Source: Zoroaster sp. YZ-2022 (taxonomy: Eukaryota > Echinodermata > Asteroidea > Forcipulatida > Zoroasteridae). Taken from it: a DNA stretch of 64,000 nt. This document shows, piece by piece, positions 35,031-46,779 of the stretch. The stretch covers positions 29,355,560 through 29,419,559 of the forward strand of contig CM055823.1 of the NCBI GenBank assembly GCA_029582265.1, in the 5' to 3' direction. The stretch's first letter is position 1; each line of letters begins with the position of its first letter. Both the position numbers and the translations under genes were made by a program. Below the pieces are notes generated by a model. The model was given only the letters and a program-made list of their open reading frames with translations. It did not search any database and was not told the DNA's origin.

Positions 35031-38000
35031 AGATCGGCATTGGCCTGACAGGATTTGGAGCTTTCTTTTTATTTCTTGGAATTATTTTCCTATTTGACAA
35101 AGGTCTTCTTGCTATTGGAAATGTAAGTAAATTTGTACTAACTCCACATCAAGTTAGCTTTCATATAATCAAATTATAATTTGGTAATTTTGTAATCGGG
35201 TCATTACCGATGCCAAAGTGAAGGATTTTGAAGGATTGAGGTTACATGCTACATGTACATGCTCTTTGCTGAAGTGATAATAATAATAATAATGTGTGGA
35301 CTCATATAGTGCATGTATCCACCAACTGAGTGGTGCTCAAGGCGCATATTATTACCCCTGCTCATAAGGCTCATAAATCATTCCTGAAACCATCTCAGAT
35401 CCCTGGGGAGTATACAGCTCAATTGCTGCCATTACAGCGCATATAGGGCTAATCAACCAACTCTGCCCTCACAGGTACCCATTTAACCCCTGGGTGGAGA
35501 GAAGCAATTATGGTTAAGTGTCTTGCTCAAGGACACAAGTGTCACGGCCGGGATTCGAACCCACATTCTGCTGCTAACACCAGAACTTGAGTCCAGTAAG
35601 CTAGACCGCTCGGCCACGACACTCCATGGAGGATTTTGGAGGATTGAGGTTATTAGGCATACTTGCCTTTCCATGGTACATGTACATCCATGTTTGTTGT
35701 AGTGATTGCAAGGTCAGTGCTTGGGTCAGTGGACACTGTTTATTGCTCCATGCATGCAGGGAGGGTCCCTGGCCATGTACATGTATCACAGATTAGAAAC
35801 ACACGTGTGCATACATGTCATGTGCTTGCTTTACTACTGAAGGATTTTGGAGCATTCAGATTATGTGTAAGCAAATGGGCCTAGGGAATTAGGGTTAACC
35901 CAGATCAAAATCCTCCAAGGGGCACTTTTTTGGAAAAATTCAGCACTGTTGGAAACTGGTACTTTCACCTCTTCAAATGGGGCAAAATTACTACCTGGCA
36001 AGAAGTACATGAAAGATCACCGAAAATACATGGTGCATTTTGAAGATAAGGGCATGTTTCCAAATTTGCACTTTGGAGGATTCAGGAAGGTTCCTAGCCA
36101 GAATATCTAAGGGGTTAGGGTTAAGAATATTTAAACAAACTATAAATATTTAAACAAATGTACTTTTTGTAAGCTTGTCAAGTAATTTTTCATGAGTATG
36201 AGTACAAAAAGAAATGTACTCGAGTAAGAATATGAGTTATGAGTACAAGTATTCCAACTCTACAGCTGTAGTTTTTTTTATGAGTATGAGTACAGAAACA
36301 TGTACTTTAGTAAGAGTACAAGTACTCCAACTCTATAGTTGTAGTCGAGTACTTTTTCATGAGTACGAGTACTCCAACTCTATAGTTGTAGTTCAGTACT
36401 TTTTCATGAGTATGAGTACAAGTACTCCAACTCTATAGTTGTAGTCGAGTACTCATTCATGAGTACGAGTACTCCAACTCTATAGTTGTAGTTCAGTACT
36501 TTTTCATGAGTATGAGTACAAGTACTCCAACTCTATAGTTGTAGTCGAGTACTCATTCATGAGTACGAGTACTCCAACTCTATAGTTGTAGTCCAGTACT
36601 TTTTCATGAGTACGAGTACTCCAACTCTATAGTTGTAGTTCAGTACTTTTTCATGAGTATGAGTACGAGTACTCCAACTCTATAGTTGTAGTCCAGTACT
36701 CATTCATGAGTATAGTACTGAGTACTCCAACTCTATAGTTGTAGTCCAGTACTTTTCATGAGTATGAGTACAAGTACTCCAACTCTATAGTTGTAGTCCA
36801 GTACTCATTCATGAGTCAGTACTCCAACTCTATAGTTGTAGTCCAGTACTTTTTCATGAGTCACGAGTACTCCAACTCTATAGTTGTAGTTCAGTACTTT
36901 CATGAGTATGAGCACGAGTACTCCAACTCTATAGTTGTAGTCGAGCACTTTCATGAGTACGAGTACTCCAACTCTATAGTTGTAGTCCAGTACTTTTTCA
37001 TGAGTATGAGTACAAGAACTCCAACTCTATAGTTCTAGTCTTTTACTCATTAATGAGTACGAGTACTCCAACTCTATAGTTGTAGTCCAGTACTTTTTCA
37101 TGAGTATGAGTACAAGTACTCCAACTCTATAGTTGTAGTCGAGTACTCATTCATGAGTACGAGTACTCCAACTCTATAGTTGTAGTCCAGTACTTTTTCA
37201 TGAGTACGAGTACTCCAACTCTATAGTTGTAGTCCAGTACTTTTTCATGAGTATGAGTACGAGTACTCCAACTCTATAGTTGTAGTCGAGTACTCATTCA
37301 TGAGTACGAGTACTCCAACTCTATAGTTGTAGTCCAGTACTTTTTCATGAGTACACATGTACGAGTACTCCAACTCTATAGTTGTAGTCCAGTACTTTTT
37401 CATGAGTATGAGTACTCCAACTCTGTAGTTGTATTCCAGTACTTTTTCATGAGTATGAGTACAAGTACTCCAACTCTATAGTTGTAGTCCAGTACTTTTT
37501 AAGAGTGAATTTAGAAAAATGTAATCTAATACAAGTATTATAACTCTGATTTCTTGTTTTGGATTTTGTTTTAGATCTTATTTCTTGCGGGTTTAGCATG
37601 CATCATTGGTCTGGAGCGTACATTTCGATTCTTCTTCCAGAAGCACAAACTGAAAGCCACAGGTTTCTTCATTGGAGGCATGATCATTGTTCTCATAGGA
37701 TGGCCTCTCGTTGGCATGATAGTTGAAATGTATGGCTTCTATTTATTATTCGGGTAAGACTCTTCATTATTGCCCCAGCCAAACCTGCCACTGTGCAGTC
37801 AGCAATTTTGTTTGTGAAGTAAAATGCTAGAAAAGATTGTCAATTTGATAGTCAAAATGCAAGAATTGCTATTCGTTCGGTTAGTTCGTTCCTTCCTTCC
37901 TTCCTTCCTTCCTTCCTTCCTTCCTTCCTTCCTTCCTTCCTTCCTTCCTTCCTTCCTTCCTTCCTTCCTTCCTTCCTTCCTTCCTTCCTTCCTTCCTTCC

Positions 38001-41000
38001 TTCCTTCCTTCCTTCCCAGTGTTTTAGCCAGGACTTGGTAAAGTGGGAGTGCAAAAAAAAAAAGTGGGAGTGCAACTTATTGGAGTCCAAAATTTGTGTG
38101 CAAAGCACACAACACGAGCGCGGCACCTAAGTCCTCACGGCTGGGGTCCAGGGCCCGCTTAAGGACCCTGGAAGCTCTGGCTATTTTAGATGCTCTCTGG
38201 TGGTCTCTAATGCATTTCTGATACCTGTTTTTCAGGTAGAAATGAGCTAATTTGGTTAGATGTTTTCCTTTTTTAAACAAAAAATAATATGTTTAGCAGA
38301 AAATACAGAATGTGCAATAGTCCACTAATTTTGCATCATCGTCATCATCATCATCATCATCTTCTTCCTCATCATCATCGTCATCTTCATCATCATCTTC
38401 ATCTTCATCATCATCTTCATCATCATCGTCATCTTCATCTTCATCATTCATCTTCATCATCATCGTCATCGTCATCTTCATCATCTTCATCTTCATCATC
38501 ATCTCCATCACGAGGTTGTTGGGAAAAAAAACATGATCCTCAGGACCAAAATCAGAATCAGAATCTTCTTGGACGTCTTGTACATCCCTTTTCTCGTCTT
38601 GAACTGTGGCCTTATGAAATGAAATTGAAAGTGGCTACAGCTGTCAAAATGTTCCTAAAGATATTTTTACATAAGTGGGCCTAATCTGAATAATTGTAGT
38701 CACTGTGATTGATGTTTGATAATAAATAATCTCTAAGAATAGAACATTAAATAAATTGAGATCACAAGAAAGTTTTTAAGAAAGTTTGTTAACACAATAT
38801 ATTTGGAAATGCGTATGCCACGAAACTAGTATTTATACCACCAAGTGTTTATTATATATATATAAAAAAAGGGTTACATTTTTAAAATGAAATTATAATT
38901 CGATGTATTTTAATATAAAATGTAATTTAACGATGTCAGTTAATAGTATTAAACCACAGCTATGTCAATTAGTTATGTAAATGAGAATATGACACAAATG
39001 TTTTCTTTGACAAATCACTACAATTTTTAATTATATTTTTTTTAAGAAAAAAAATTAAATGTACGTGCATATGAATGAACCTTTGTATTTTTCTGATTTT
39101 CTTCAATTTGCCATTTTGTTTGAAGTACATCTTGTTTTTTGAGGTGTTATGTGAATAGATCAAGTTTACTATTTTTTGCACACGGGCGCATATAATGTAT
39201 ACGTACGTATATAAGCTATTTATAGTGCCCCGCAACATCACAGCGCGCGCGCACGTGCACACACGTCGTAGTCATACACACACAAACATAAACAGTCCGA
39301 CCATTGACATGTTTTTTACATGTGAGATCGGTCTTCAGTGCTTATGATTTCAGATTTGCCAGTGGATTTATGTATGATATTATGAGATGTTGTTCTTTAA
39401 CAAGGTAATTTTCTGATCAGTTGATTTCGGCAGAATGACGGCGAAATTCTGATGCCAATTCCGATCAAGTTCATGAAACTCTCATCAGCATGACATGGCA
39501 TTGTTAAACTAAACAGTATGGACGTTGAGCAATACAACCCAAATTTGGTAGGCCTACGACTGCATTGTACCCCAAAGTATTTTGATTGTACATGTTGTAA
39601 GTTAAACGTGACAATTTTGCTCTTACCTTTGTGAAGAAGTCTGTTATTTTTCCCCTTTTGGCCGACATGATGTAACTGACGTTCTCTGAATAGACTAAAT
39701 CAAGTCTATGAAATACGGACTGGTTCCCCGTTTCGGTTGTGCACATGTAAATACAGAGTTGATTTTATACCAACACGTGTACCAGACTAAAGTCGGACCA
39801 CAAGCGTGACAAGTCAATCGGAGACTCCGCTCATGCTGTGCGTGCACAATAGAACGGAGGTGAAAAACTGGTGAAATTAAATTTATCTGCGTTACGTCTT
39901 TTTATGTTTTAAATTATCCACAAGAAAAAGAAAAATTCCAAGTTAACAAAAATTGTCCCTTTTCATAAAATAAAATCACAAATTATTGACATGAAATTTT
40001 TACTGAAATAGATTTCCTAAAATATTTTAGCACGGCTTCGATTTAAAAATACAAGCCGTGCTTGAAAATATAGCCCGTGTTTTTTTTTAAACTGGCCGTG
40101 CTAACACGGCCTGCACGGCTCGCTGGCTAAAACACTGAATCCTTCCTTCCTTCCTTCCTTCCTTCGTTTCTTCCTTTCTTCCTTCCTTCCTTCCTTCCTT
40201 CCTTCCTTCCTTCCTTCCTTCCTTCCTTCCTTCCTTCCTTCGTTTCTTCCTTCCTTCGTTTCTTCCTTCCTTCGTTTCTTCCTTCGTTTCTTCCTTTGTT
40301 CCTTCCTTCGTTCCTTCCTTCGTTCCTTCCTTTGTTCCTTCCTTCCTCTATACACAGGTATTAGTTTGTATTTTAAAGATGTCAAGATACACTTGGATAT
40401 GATCATTTCTAGATTTCCATCATAAATGTAAAATTTGTATTCCTTCATTTATTTTTATTGCTTTTCCCCCCCACAGCGGTTTCCTCCCAGTAGTTGTAAA
40501 CTTCCTTCGTAGAATTCCTATACTCGGTACATTTTTAGCACTTCCTGGCATTAATGGGGTAAGTAAATAAACATTCAGAAATGTCCCCCTCCCCGACGAC
40601 AGTTGAGTCAATATGATTAGTTGACTTAATCAGATGAAGGTCATCTTCAAAATGGGATCACCACCAAGCTGCGATAGATGACGCAGAATTAAACCGGTTT
40701 CACCTCAAAGCAGAATCCAAATCATGAGAAAAGTGTGAACAAGGTCAGAGCAACAAGGTCGTATCTATATAATGCAACAAGGTGCCACATTGCATAATTT
40801 GCAAACGTTAAAACAATTGAGTGCAACAACGTCGTATCTTCTTCCATAGGTTTTGCGTGTTCATCCTGGAACTTTGTAAAAAGATAAGACCTTGTTGCAC
40901 CGAGCGAAATCCATGTCTGCAACAAGGTCGTAACTACATGTATGATACGACCTTGTTGCACTGATGCGACGAAGTTTTCACAGTTTTAAGAAAGAAACAC

Positions 41001-42211
41001 TTGGAGCCAAACATTGTCATATGGTAATTTGCATATTTATTTGACAACACTTCAAACAGAATAATTAGTATCTAATAATTTTGTAATTACCAATGTTGTA
41101 CCTTTTCTTTTTAACCCCTAACCCCTAACCCCTAACCCCTAGCTATCTGGCTAGGAACCTTCCTGAATCTGCCAAAATCCAACACCATGCACAAACACTA
41201 CCACCAAACTGTTGAACTTGGCTGGAATTGGGACACCCTGCCCCAATGCAAAGTATTCCTGTCAGGGCTATACAGTATTGAGTCCATCAACTCTGTTTGA
41301 GTTTGAATGGTTTTGGGTGGTTAGGGTTAATGAAATGTCTAGAACCTCTAGATTTTTCCTGATTTTAGGATTTTTTTTTACAAATCTTCCTTTGCCTCAA
41401 AATTTTCTTGAAAGAAGAGAAGTAGCCACCAAGGAAAGAAATATGTAGCCTGTATTGTGTCCAAACCTTTAGTTTATTGTTTGTGGGGATGTGGAGAGTC
41501 TGTAAATCCTCCAAAATTAAACATCCAGGAGGTTCAGGGGGCTTTGCCCTCTAGACCAAAGGGAGACCCAGGCCTGCTACCCACAGGAGGTTCAGGGGGT
41601 TCTTTGTCCTCTAGACCAAAGGGAGACCCAGGCCCACTACCCACAGGAGGTTCAGGGGGCTTTGTCCTCTAGACCAAAGGGAGACCCAGGCCCGCTACCC
41701 ACAGGAGGTTCAGGGGGCTTTGTCCTCTAGACCAAAGGGAGACCCAGGCTTGCTACCCACAGGAGGTTCAGGGGGGGCTTTGCCCTCTAGACCAAAGGGA
41801 GACCCAGGCCCGCTACCCACAGGAGGTTCAGGGGGCTTTGTCCTCTAGACCAAAGGGAGACCCAGGCCCGCTACCCATTTTTAAAGGATTTTTGTACCTT
41901 TGTCAAATCACACACCTAACATATAAAAAAACAGTATGTTGATGTAATACTGTATGTAAACGTCCTACGTGATTTAAACTCATTCCAAGTAGTCTTGACA
42001 GACTTACTTTGATATAGCATGTCATAAATAATCATGGTTCCACAGGGCTCAATACTTGGACCCTTTTCCTCCAATATTGCAATTGTTTTGTTATATAAAT
42101 AAATTAGAATTTTTTATTTCAAGTAAATTTTTATTTACATATTATTTATTATTTTGTTTATTTTTGCTGCAGCTTCTTAGTCGATTTGATGAGAGAAATC
42201 CCATGGTATGA
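35031..42211 (+). CDS. GOLT1B: GOLT1 (GOT1 family), Golgi vesicle transport protein, four coding exons
   Basis: GOT1-family proteins are small four-helix membrane proteins of the ER-Golgi system that promote COPII/ER-to-Golgi transport. Coding exons by AG/GT splice sites are 35031-35122, 37575-37753, 40477-40558 and 42173-42211, ending in TGA. Spliced, they read continuously: KIGIGLTGFGAFF, then GLLAIGN, GLERTFRFFFQKHKLKATGF, GWPLVGMIVEMYGF, LPVVVNFLRRIPILG, and the tail FDERNPMV. The family block ERTFRFFFQKHK and a hydrophobic profile with four membrane segments are visible, and the length is about 131 residues plus a missing start. The first exon, expected to encode about eight residues starting with Met, was not recognised upstream of 35031. 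The first intron seen (35123-37574) holds a SINE and a 1.3-kb satellite; the next holds CTT/ATC-type microsatellites; the last holds a 58-bp minisatellite. Identity is very likely; GOLT1A versus GOLT1B naming follows vertebrates. Confidence 0.93.
35278..35625 (-). mobile_element. tRNA-derived SINE in GOLT1 intron
   Basis: Full-length minus-strand copy with box A GGCCGAGCGGTCTAGC, box B GGGTTCGAATCCCGG, conserved body and ATT-rich 3' end. It interrupts a repeat whose uninterrupted version is at about 44960-45030, which gives a paralogous empty site. Confidence 0.93.
35636..35895. repeat. Low-copy repeat, GGATTTTGGAGGATTGAGG type
   Basis: Shares about 250 bp of high identity with 45015-45285, including CATGTACATGTATC and AAGCAAATGGGCCTAGGGA. 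Mirrored at 5390-5650. No gene. Confidence 0.85.
36195..37500. repeat. Tandem satellite in a GOLT1 intron
   Basis: About 25 tandem units of roughly 45-60 bp share the core CCAACTCTATAGTTGTAGTC followed by AGTACTTTTTCATGAGTA and variable GAGTACGAGTA spacers. Two alternating unit versions (CAGTACTTTTT and GAGTACTCATT) suggest a higher-order dimer. The units contain many short palindromes, such as GAGTACTC and TCATGA. It lies wholly inside the intron 35123-37574. Confidence 0.95.
37880..38017. repeat. TTCC microsatellite in GOLT1 intron
   Basis: About 32 uninterrupted TTCC units inside the intron between the exons ending at 37753 and starting at 40477. Confidence 0.97.
38335..38515. repeat. ATC/TTC trinucleotide microsatellite in GOLT1 intron
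   Basis: ATCATC array with TTC and GTC interruptions; His-, Ser- and Asp-rich reading frames through it are artefacts. Confidence 0.95.
39627..39668 (-). CDS. Putative 5' coding exon, MSAKRGKITDFFTK then splice donor
   Basis: On the minus strand an ATG opens 14 codons ending exactly at a GTAAGAG donor (42 nt, phase 0). The peptide MSAKRGKITDFF resembles the N-termini of many transposon-derived zinc-finger proteins and contains an ITDFF core reminiscent of PCNA-interacting motifs. No downstream exon was recognised. It lies inside a GOLT1 intron on the opposite strand, so a transposable-element gene fragment is the simplest reading. The start and donor are visible; function is inference. Confidence 0.35.
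40140..40346. repeat. TTCC/TTTCTTCG microsatellite in GOLT1 intron
   Basis: TTCC runs interrupted by CGTTTC and CGTTCC variants, about 130 bp upstream of the exon at 40477. Confidence 0.95.
40740..40965. repeat. Foldback repeat with GCAACAAGGTCGTA units in GOLT1 last intron
   Basis: At least five copies of GCAACAAGGTCGTA or its complement TACGACCTTGTTGC in both orientations within 225 bp, including a hairpin centred near 40942. It behaves like a small foldback element or MITE; no coding content. Confidence 0.7.
41112..41142. repeat. Short telomere-like repeat
   Basis: Four tandem CCCCTAA units, a TTAGGG-like interstitial repeat, followed by the AGCTATCTGGCTAGGAACC stretch also found beside CCCTAA motifs near 5150 and 36110. 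The left arm has fewer units at 158-185. Confidence 0.7.
41526..41877. repeat. 58-bp minisatellite, six copies, last intron of GOLT1
   Basis: Six near-identical 58-bp units starting CAGGAGGTTCAGGGG and ending CCGCTACCCA. It is GC-richer than its surroundings. Length divided by unit is 6.07. Confidence 0.95.
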
Positions 42212-43211
42212 TCCTCCACTATTTTAATAATTCCTAAGAGTAACAGGAGTCGCCATCTTGCTAAAGCTGCACTTAGAAGTTGCCATTTTCCTTTTTAAGT
42301 TCTGATAAGAATTATTCCCTTCAATGTGTCACACAATGTGTTAGCCAGGATTTAGAAATAGGGTGTCCAAATTTGCTGGAAATTTCGAAACGGTGTTGTT
42401 CACTTACATGTAAATACTTTTACATGTAAATGACGGATAAAAATAGGGTGTTGAAATTGAAACGGGGTGTCCAAAAGACATACAGACACCCCTCTGGCTA
42501 ATACTATGGTGTCACATACAATGTGTCACACATTGAATGCTAGTGCAGACGTCTTAACCTCTCGACCTTGTCCAATGGCCAAAGGTTGGCTAGAATCTAT
42601 ACAGCTGTATAATTTGATAGTACAGTGTGTCGTACATGCGACAATCGGATCCCAAGAAATCATTTAAAAAAATCAAATTCAGGGGTGTGATTTGTCCGGA
42701 TTTTTCCTGATTTTCGGATTTTTACAAATCGCAATGTTGTGATCCGACGGATTTTAATGATTTAACCAGTTTGCGTCGGAGGCCGTGTTTACACGCAATT
42801 TTTTTTTGCACCACGGATTGGAGAGCGTCTAAACACGCCATAGGAAACTCCGATATATTTGTATGCATGCTCGGTTGAGCCACGCGTGTACGGTGACATG
42901 CTCGGAAGACGTGGCCACGAGCTGTGGAAGCTTCCATTAACGTGTGTGTGGGAAAAAGAAACCCGCACAGGGGCCCAGAAAAACTTTTTTATTCCCGACG
43001 CGAACTGGTTAAGCAATAAAGGAAAGCAAAGCAAACGCTCAGAACTATAGATTTCACCCCAGCGCTGTTCACAACAGCAGCCCCAATACCCCTAGCAAAA
43101 TTGACATGGATTTTTCAAAACTGCCCGATCACACTCCTGCACATTTTGTATCTAGGCTTAGACCTTGGTTTGCTATTTGGTAGACATTTAGTGACAAAAA
43201 TGCAAAATGTC
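42212..43211. other. GOLT1 3' flank
   Basis: Presumed 3' UTR and intergenic DNA. 42340-42520 is a repeat with GGGTGTCCAAA...GTCCAAAAGACA...GGCTAATACTATG, also present at about 47455-47633. No other gene recognised. Confidence 0.6.
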
Positions 43212-43527
43212 TTAACCCTCCTACTATAGCTGCACTTCAGTGACAAGTAGCAAAAGAGGTCAAAATCGGTCAACTGCCTGTTTTGACTGTTGACCCAAAT
43301 GTTCACACACGGGCATTTTTGACTGGTTTTTACTGTCATTTTGACCACCCTGAACAATACCAGACAATGCTTTTACCCGTCAAAAACAGTCGAGTCATTT
43401 TGACCTGTAAATGTACTTACTACACCTGAGGTTTGACAGTGTTCGACTTTTAAGTGCACTAGTTATACCTTGGCAAGTATATCAACATTTTGACTGATTT
43501 TGACCCTTGTAGTAGCAGGAGGGTTAA
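43212..43527. mobile_element. TTAA-flanked MITE (CCCTCCTA family)
   Basis: TTAA on both sides; termini CCCTCCTACTATAG and TAGTAGCAGGAGGG. Its right end, GACCCTTGTAGTAG, also occurs in the GOLT1 upstream region near 34926 in both arms. Confidence 0.7.
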
Positions 43528-43645
43528 TAAGAAATGACTGACTGTCTGGATTAACCACAATTCTGGTGTGCGGTAGCACTGAAATGAACATATATTACCA
43601 AATATTAATGTTGTACCTTCCATTTAATTGGTGCACACAGTTATA

Positions 43646-44133
43646 AACTTGGGCGATAACATGATAATATTGAATATCGCGATACCCTTTTTATTCGATT
43701 ACGATATTGAGAACCTTTATCAGCAAATCGCGATTAACAAAATATATCGCGATTAAAAAAATCGCCAGTGTGAGTCAATTCAGAAATTCCATGAAAACAA
43801 AATTAGTACAGTCTTTTCAGCTTTTGGAAATGAGAAACACAAGCGAACTACTTCAGAAGTACATACACACAACGCAAACGAATTTGTGATTTATTGTGAC
43901 GCTTGTAGAGGGGTACATACCTGTGGTTGTCGGCTCTAAAGCAAGCATGCGTGAATGCAAAAAATAATTGCGATACTATCGAAAATCGCGATATATGTAG
44001 AAGTATATACACACTATGCAAACGAATTTGGAATTTATTGTCTCGCTTGTAGAGGGGTACATAGGCTACCTGGTATCGAAAATCGCAATATATTTTTGCC
44101 GATATGAAAAATATTGATATCGCCCAAGCTTAC
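43646..44133. mobile_element. hAT-type MITE
   Basis: Termini CTTGGGCGATA and TATCGCCCAAG, rich in TATCGCGATA motifs, flanked by the direct repeat ACAGTTATA (43637-43645 and 44134-44142). An 8-9 bp duplication and a GGGCGATA end fit hAT elements. Confidence 0.8.
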
Positions 44134-44544
44134 ACAGTTATATTAAATCCAATATGCTCATTTTCAATTTTTACAAAACCACAAATACTTAAACAGCAAC
44201 GTTTGATAACAATTTATTTTTTTGGTAAAAAGCACTTCAGAAATTGTGTTGGATAATAACATCCTTTCTACCAAAACAATTTCTGTTTTTATATTTTGAT
44301 AATTGTAATCACAATCAATTACCAAAAGTATAAAGTGCCTTGCAATTGAGTTTAGAAAACTAAAAATAAGTGAAAATTTAGTTGTTTTTGTTTTTTCTTT
44401 CAATTCATCTACATCGACTCTATACTTCACACAATTCAACATTTTGTAAATATGTACAGAAGTAGCAACTATTATTACAGCTTAAAGTTTCTGGTTCTAA
44501 GACAATCATGTACTTTTGTAAGCAGGCAGTTCCACAAATCGTCT

Positions 44545-44791
44545 CTAATTTGCCATAGTGACCAATCCGACTTTTTTTCAATTTTAAGTTTTCCCGCCCA
44601 TTAGTACATTCAGGAAGAGACCTACCATTGTATCTAATCCACATGCATGTATTCCTTATAGTTTTGGAGATAGAGCATGCATTCAAATGAAGAATGCTCT
44701 AACTGGCTATTTTTGTAATTTGGCAAAGTGACCAATACCGCATTGGTCACTCTGCCAACTTAATTCGGGATTGGTCACTATGGCAAATTAG
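44545..44791. mobile_element. Small inverted-repeat element
   Basis: 24-bp perfect inverted ends starting CTAATTTGCCATAGTGACC (44545-44568 and 44768-44791), with a second internal inverted pair GTGACCAATACCGCATTGGTCAC. Non-coding. Confidence 0.8.
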
Positions 44792-44959
44792 GGACGAAAT
44801 GAGGTGGCCAAATGTACGTCTGACACCAGATTTTAAGCACATAGATCTATCCTTTTCTACATCTAATTGGCTTCATAGGTAGATGTACATGTAAATTGAA
44901 CTGAATGACCTGAAAAACTAACTTCAGAACCTTATTAACCCTAACCCTCCCAAATCCTC

Positions 44960-45282
44960 TTTGCTAAAGTGAAGGATTTTGAAGGATTGAGGTTACATGC
45001 TCTTTGCTAAAGTGAAGGATTTTGGAGGATTGAGGTTATTAGGCATACTTGCCTTTCCATGATACATGTCCATCCATGTTTGTTGTATTGATTTCAATGT
45101 CAGTGCTTGGGTCAATGGACACTGTTTATTGCTCCATGCATGCAGGGAGGGTCCCTGGCCATGTACATGTATCGCATATTAGAAACACATGTGTGCATAC
45201 ATGTCATGTGCTTGCTTTACTACTGAAGGATTTTGGAGGATTCGGGTTATGTGTAAGCAAATGGGCCTAGGGAGTTAGGGTT
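44960..45282. repeat. Low-copy repeat, uninterrupted version
   Basis: Second copy of the repeat at 35636-35895, here joined without the SINE to its 5' portion (GAAGGATTTTGAAGGATTGA). Confidence 0.8.
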
Positions 45283-45503
45283 AAGGACAATATCGTCATG
45301 ATCAACAGGGCATGGAATCAGAGTGTTAGTTTTAGATTAACTCAGTGACTGAAAATAATACCCCACATGATAAGATCATATTACCATTGCTGCTGAATAA
45401 ATGAGGCAGTAATTTTTCAGTCGATGTGTTCATCTTTAACTAGGACACCGATTCCATGCCCTGTTGAAAGTCTGCTCTGATCGTGATGATAATGTCCCTT
45501 TAA
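45283..45503. mobile_element. Family A MITE, complete
   Basis: Ends GGACAATATCGTCATGATCA and TGATCGTGATGATAATGTCC. Internal CAACAGGGCATGGAATC and GATTCCATGCCCTGTTG are complementary. About 220 bp, non-coding. Confidence 0.88.
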
Positions 45504-45859
45504 TCTCTGGTGTCAGATGTATATTATTGTGGCAATGCCTAAACTTATTTAATACAATATAAATTGTTAATTATTTCAGATTTATATAAAGGCACTGTTC
45601 AGGTTTATATAAACCCCCACACAAATACAATTGGCTGGGGGCAGGGCTGGCTGAAGAGGGGGAGGGACATTGACACAAACTGAATATTTTTACACTCTTG
45701 TACAAAGCCTGTTGGCACATTCTCACATCCCATACATATTGAGTTAAAACCAGAAATTCCATGGAAACATTTGGCAGTGTAATATCTTGGCCAAATTTAA
45801 AGCTCAACATTGGATGGGGGGTCCTTCTTTGTTAGATATGCAAATCTGTGTCGATATGT

Positions 45860-45990
45860 GAAAGCAGTTTTGAGTAACATTTTGAATTGTTTCTTCCCTA
45901 GAACAGCATTACAATGGAATACCCTTCCAGCTGATTGCTTTCCACCAACTTACGATCTATTTAAGTTTAAGAGAAACATCAATAAATGTA
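45860..45990 (+). mobile_element. Non-LTR retrotransposon 3' coding fragment
   Basis: Plus-strand frame reads FFPRTALQWNTLPADCFPPT then YDLFKFKRNI, the typical extreme C-terminus of LINE reverse transcriptase proteins (FFPRTxxxWNxLP). It is 5'-truncated and followed by a SINE at 45998. Confidence 0.75.
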
Positions 45991-45997
45991 ATCTTGT

Positions 45998-46364
45998 GGA
46001 GTGCCATGGTCGAGCGGTTTAGTGCATCGGATTTGTGTTCTGATGGCCGAGTCGTCAGAATGTGGGTTTGAATCCCAACTGCGACTGTGGTGCTTGTGTC
46101 CTCGAGCAAGACACTTTACCATAATTGCTTCTCTCCACCCAGGAGTAAATGGGTACCTGTGAGGGCAGAGTTGGTTGTTTTGTTTGATTAGCCCTATATG
46201 CGCTGTAATGGCAGCAATTGAGCTGTATACTCCCCAGGGAGCTGAGATGGTTTCAGGAATAATTTATGTGCCTGATGAGCAGGGGTAATAATATAATGCG
46301 CCTTGAGCACCAGTTTGGTGGATACGTGCGCTATGTAAGTCCACATTATTATTATTATTATTAT
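45998..46364 (+). mobile_element. tRNA-derived SINE, divergent subfamily
   Basis: Same body and ATT tail, but the tRNA-like head differs (GGTCGAGCGGTTTAGTGCAT, box B GGGTTTGAATCCC). It follows directly on a LINE 3' fragment. Confidence 0.9.
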
Positions 46365-46779
46365 CTTAAATGGTGGATGACATATTGCATATGTAACCCC
46401 TTACACTCTAGTGGCTATTGGTGGATGACAAATCGCATATTTAACCCCTTACACTCTAGTGGCTATTGGCCTTGTTTAGGGTGACTGACAGTAAATTAAA
46501 AATAAAAATAAATTGTTGGTTGTAATGTTGATGAAGTTGTTGATCAGGTTCCTCCAGCATGTCCAGAGTCAGTGTTAGGTTTTTATTTTCATGTTTGATG
46601 TACTTGAGAGTCCGGACAAGAAGTGGGATATGTTCCTTTTATACTTGCCACAACCACCTCCCATGTTTTATAAGCAGTAAGGCTACTTTGTGTAACTATT
46701 CCAGAGTCAATAAAAGGTGTGCTTTTAAGCAAAGAAGTGATGTACGGACAAACTGATTTGCAGTCACTTAGAGGGACAA

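Larger units (their letters stand above)
27700..41305. repeat. Partner arm of the inverted duplication
   Basis: This is the better-preserved copy of the sequence that appears reverse-complemented at 1-14114. Its GOLT1 exons read cleanly with canonical splice sites, and its satellite units are regular, unlike those of the left arm. The homology presumably continues beyond the left edge of the window, because position 1 is still inside it. Confidence 0.9.

Noticed and set aside
36214..37032. Repetitive frames over the satellite
   Set aside because: Satellite artefacts on an intron.
36195..37500. CRISPR-like array
   Set aside because: Regular repeats, but the spacers are also repeated and the context is a eukaryotic intron.
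41457..41672. Gly/Pro-rich frame with repeats
   Set aside because: Translation of the 58-bp minisatellite in a GOLT1 intron; 58 is not a multiple of three, so the frame cannot persist.
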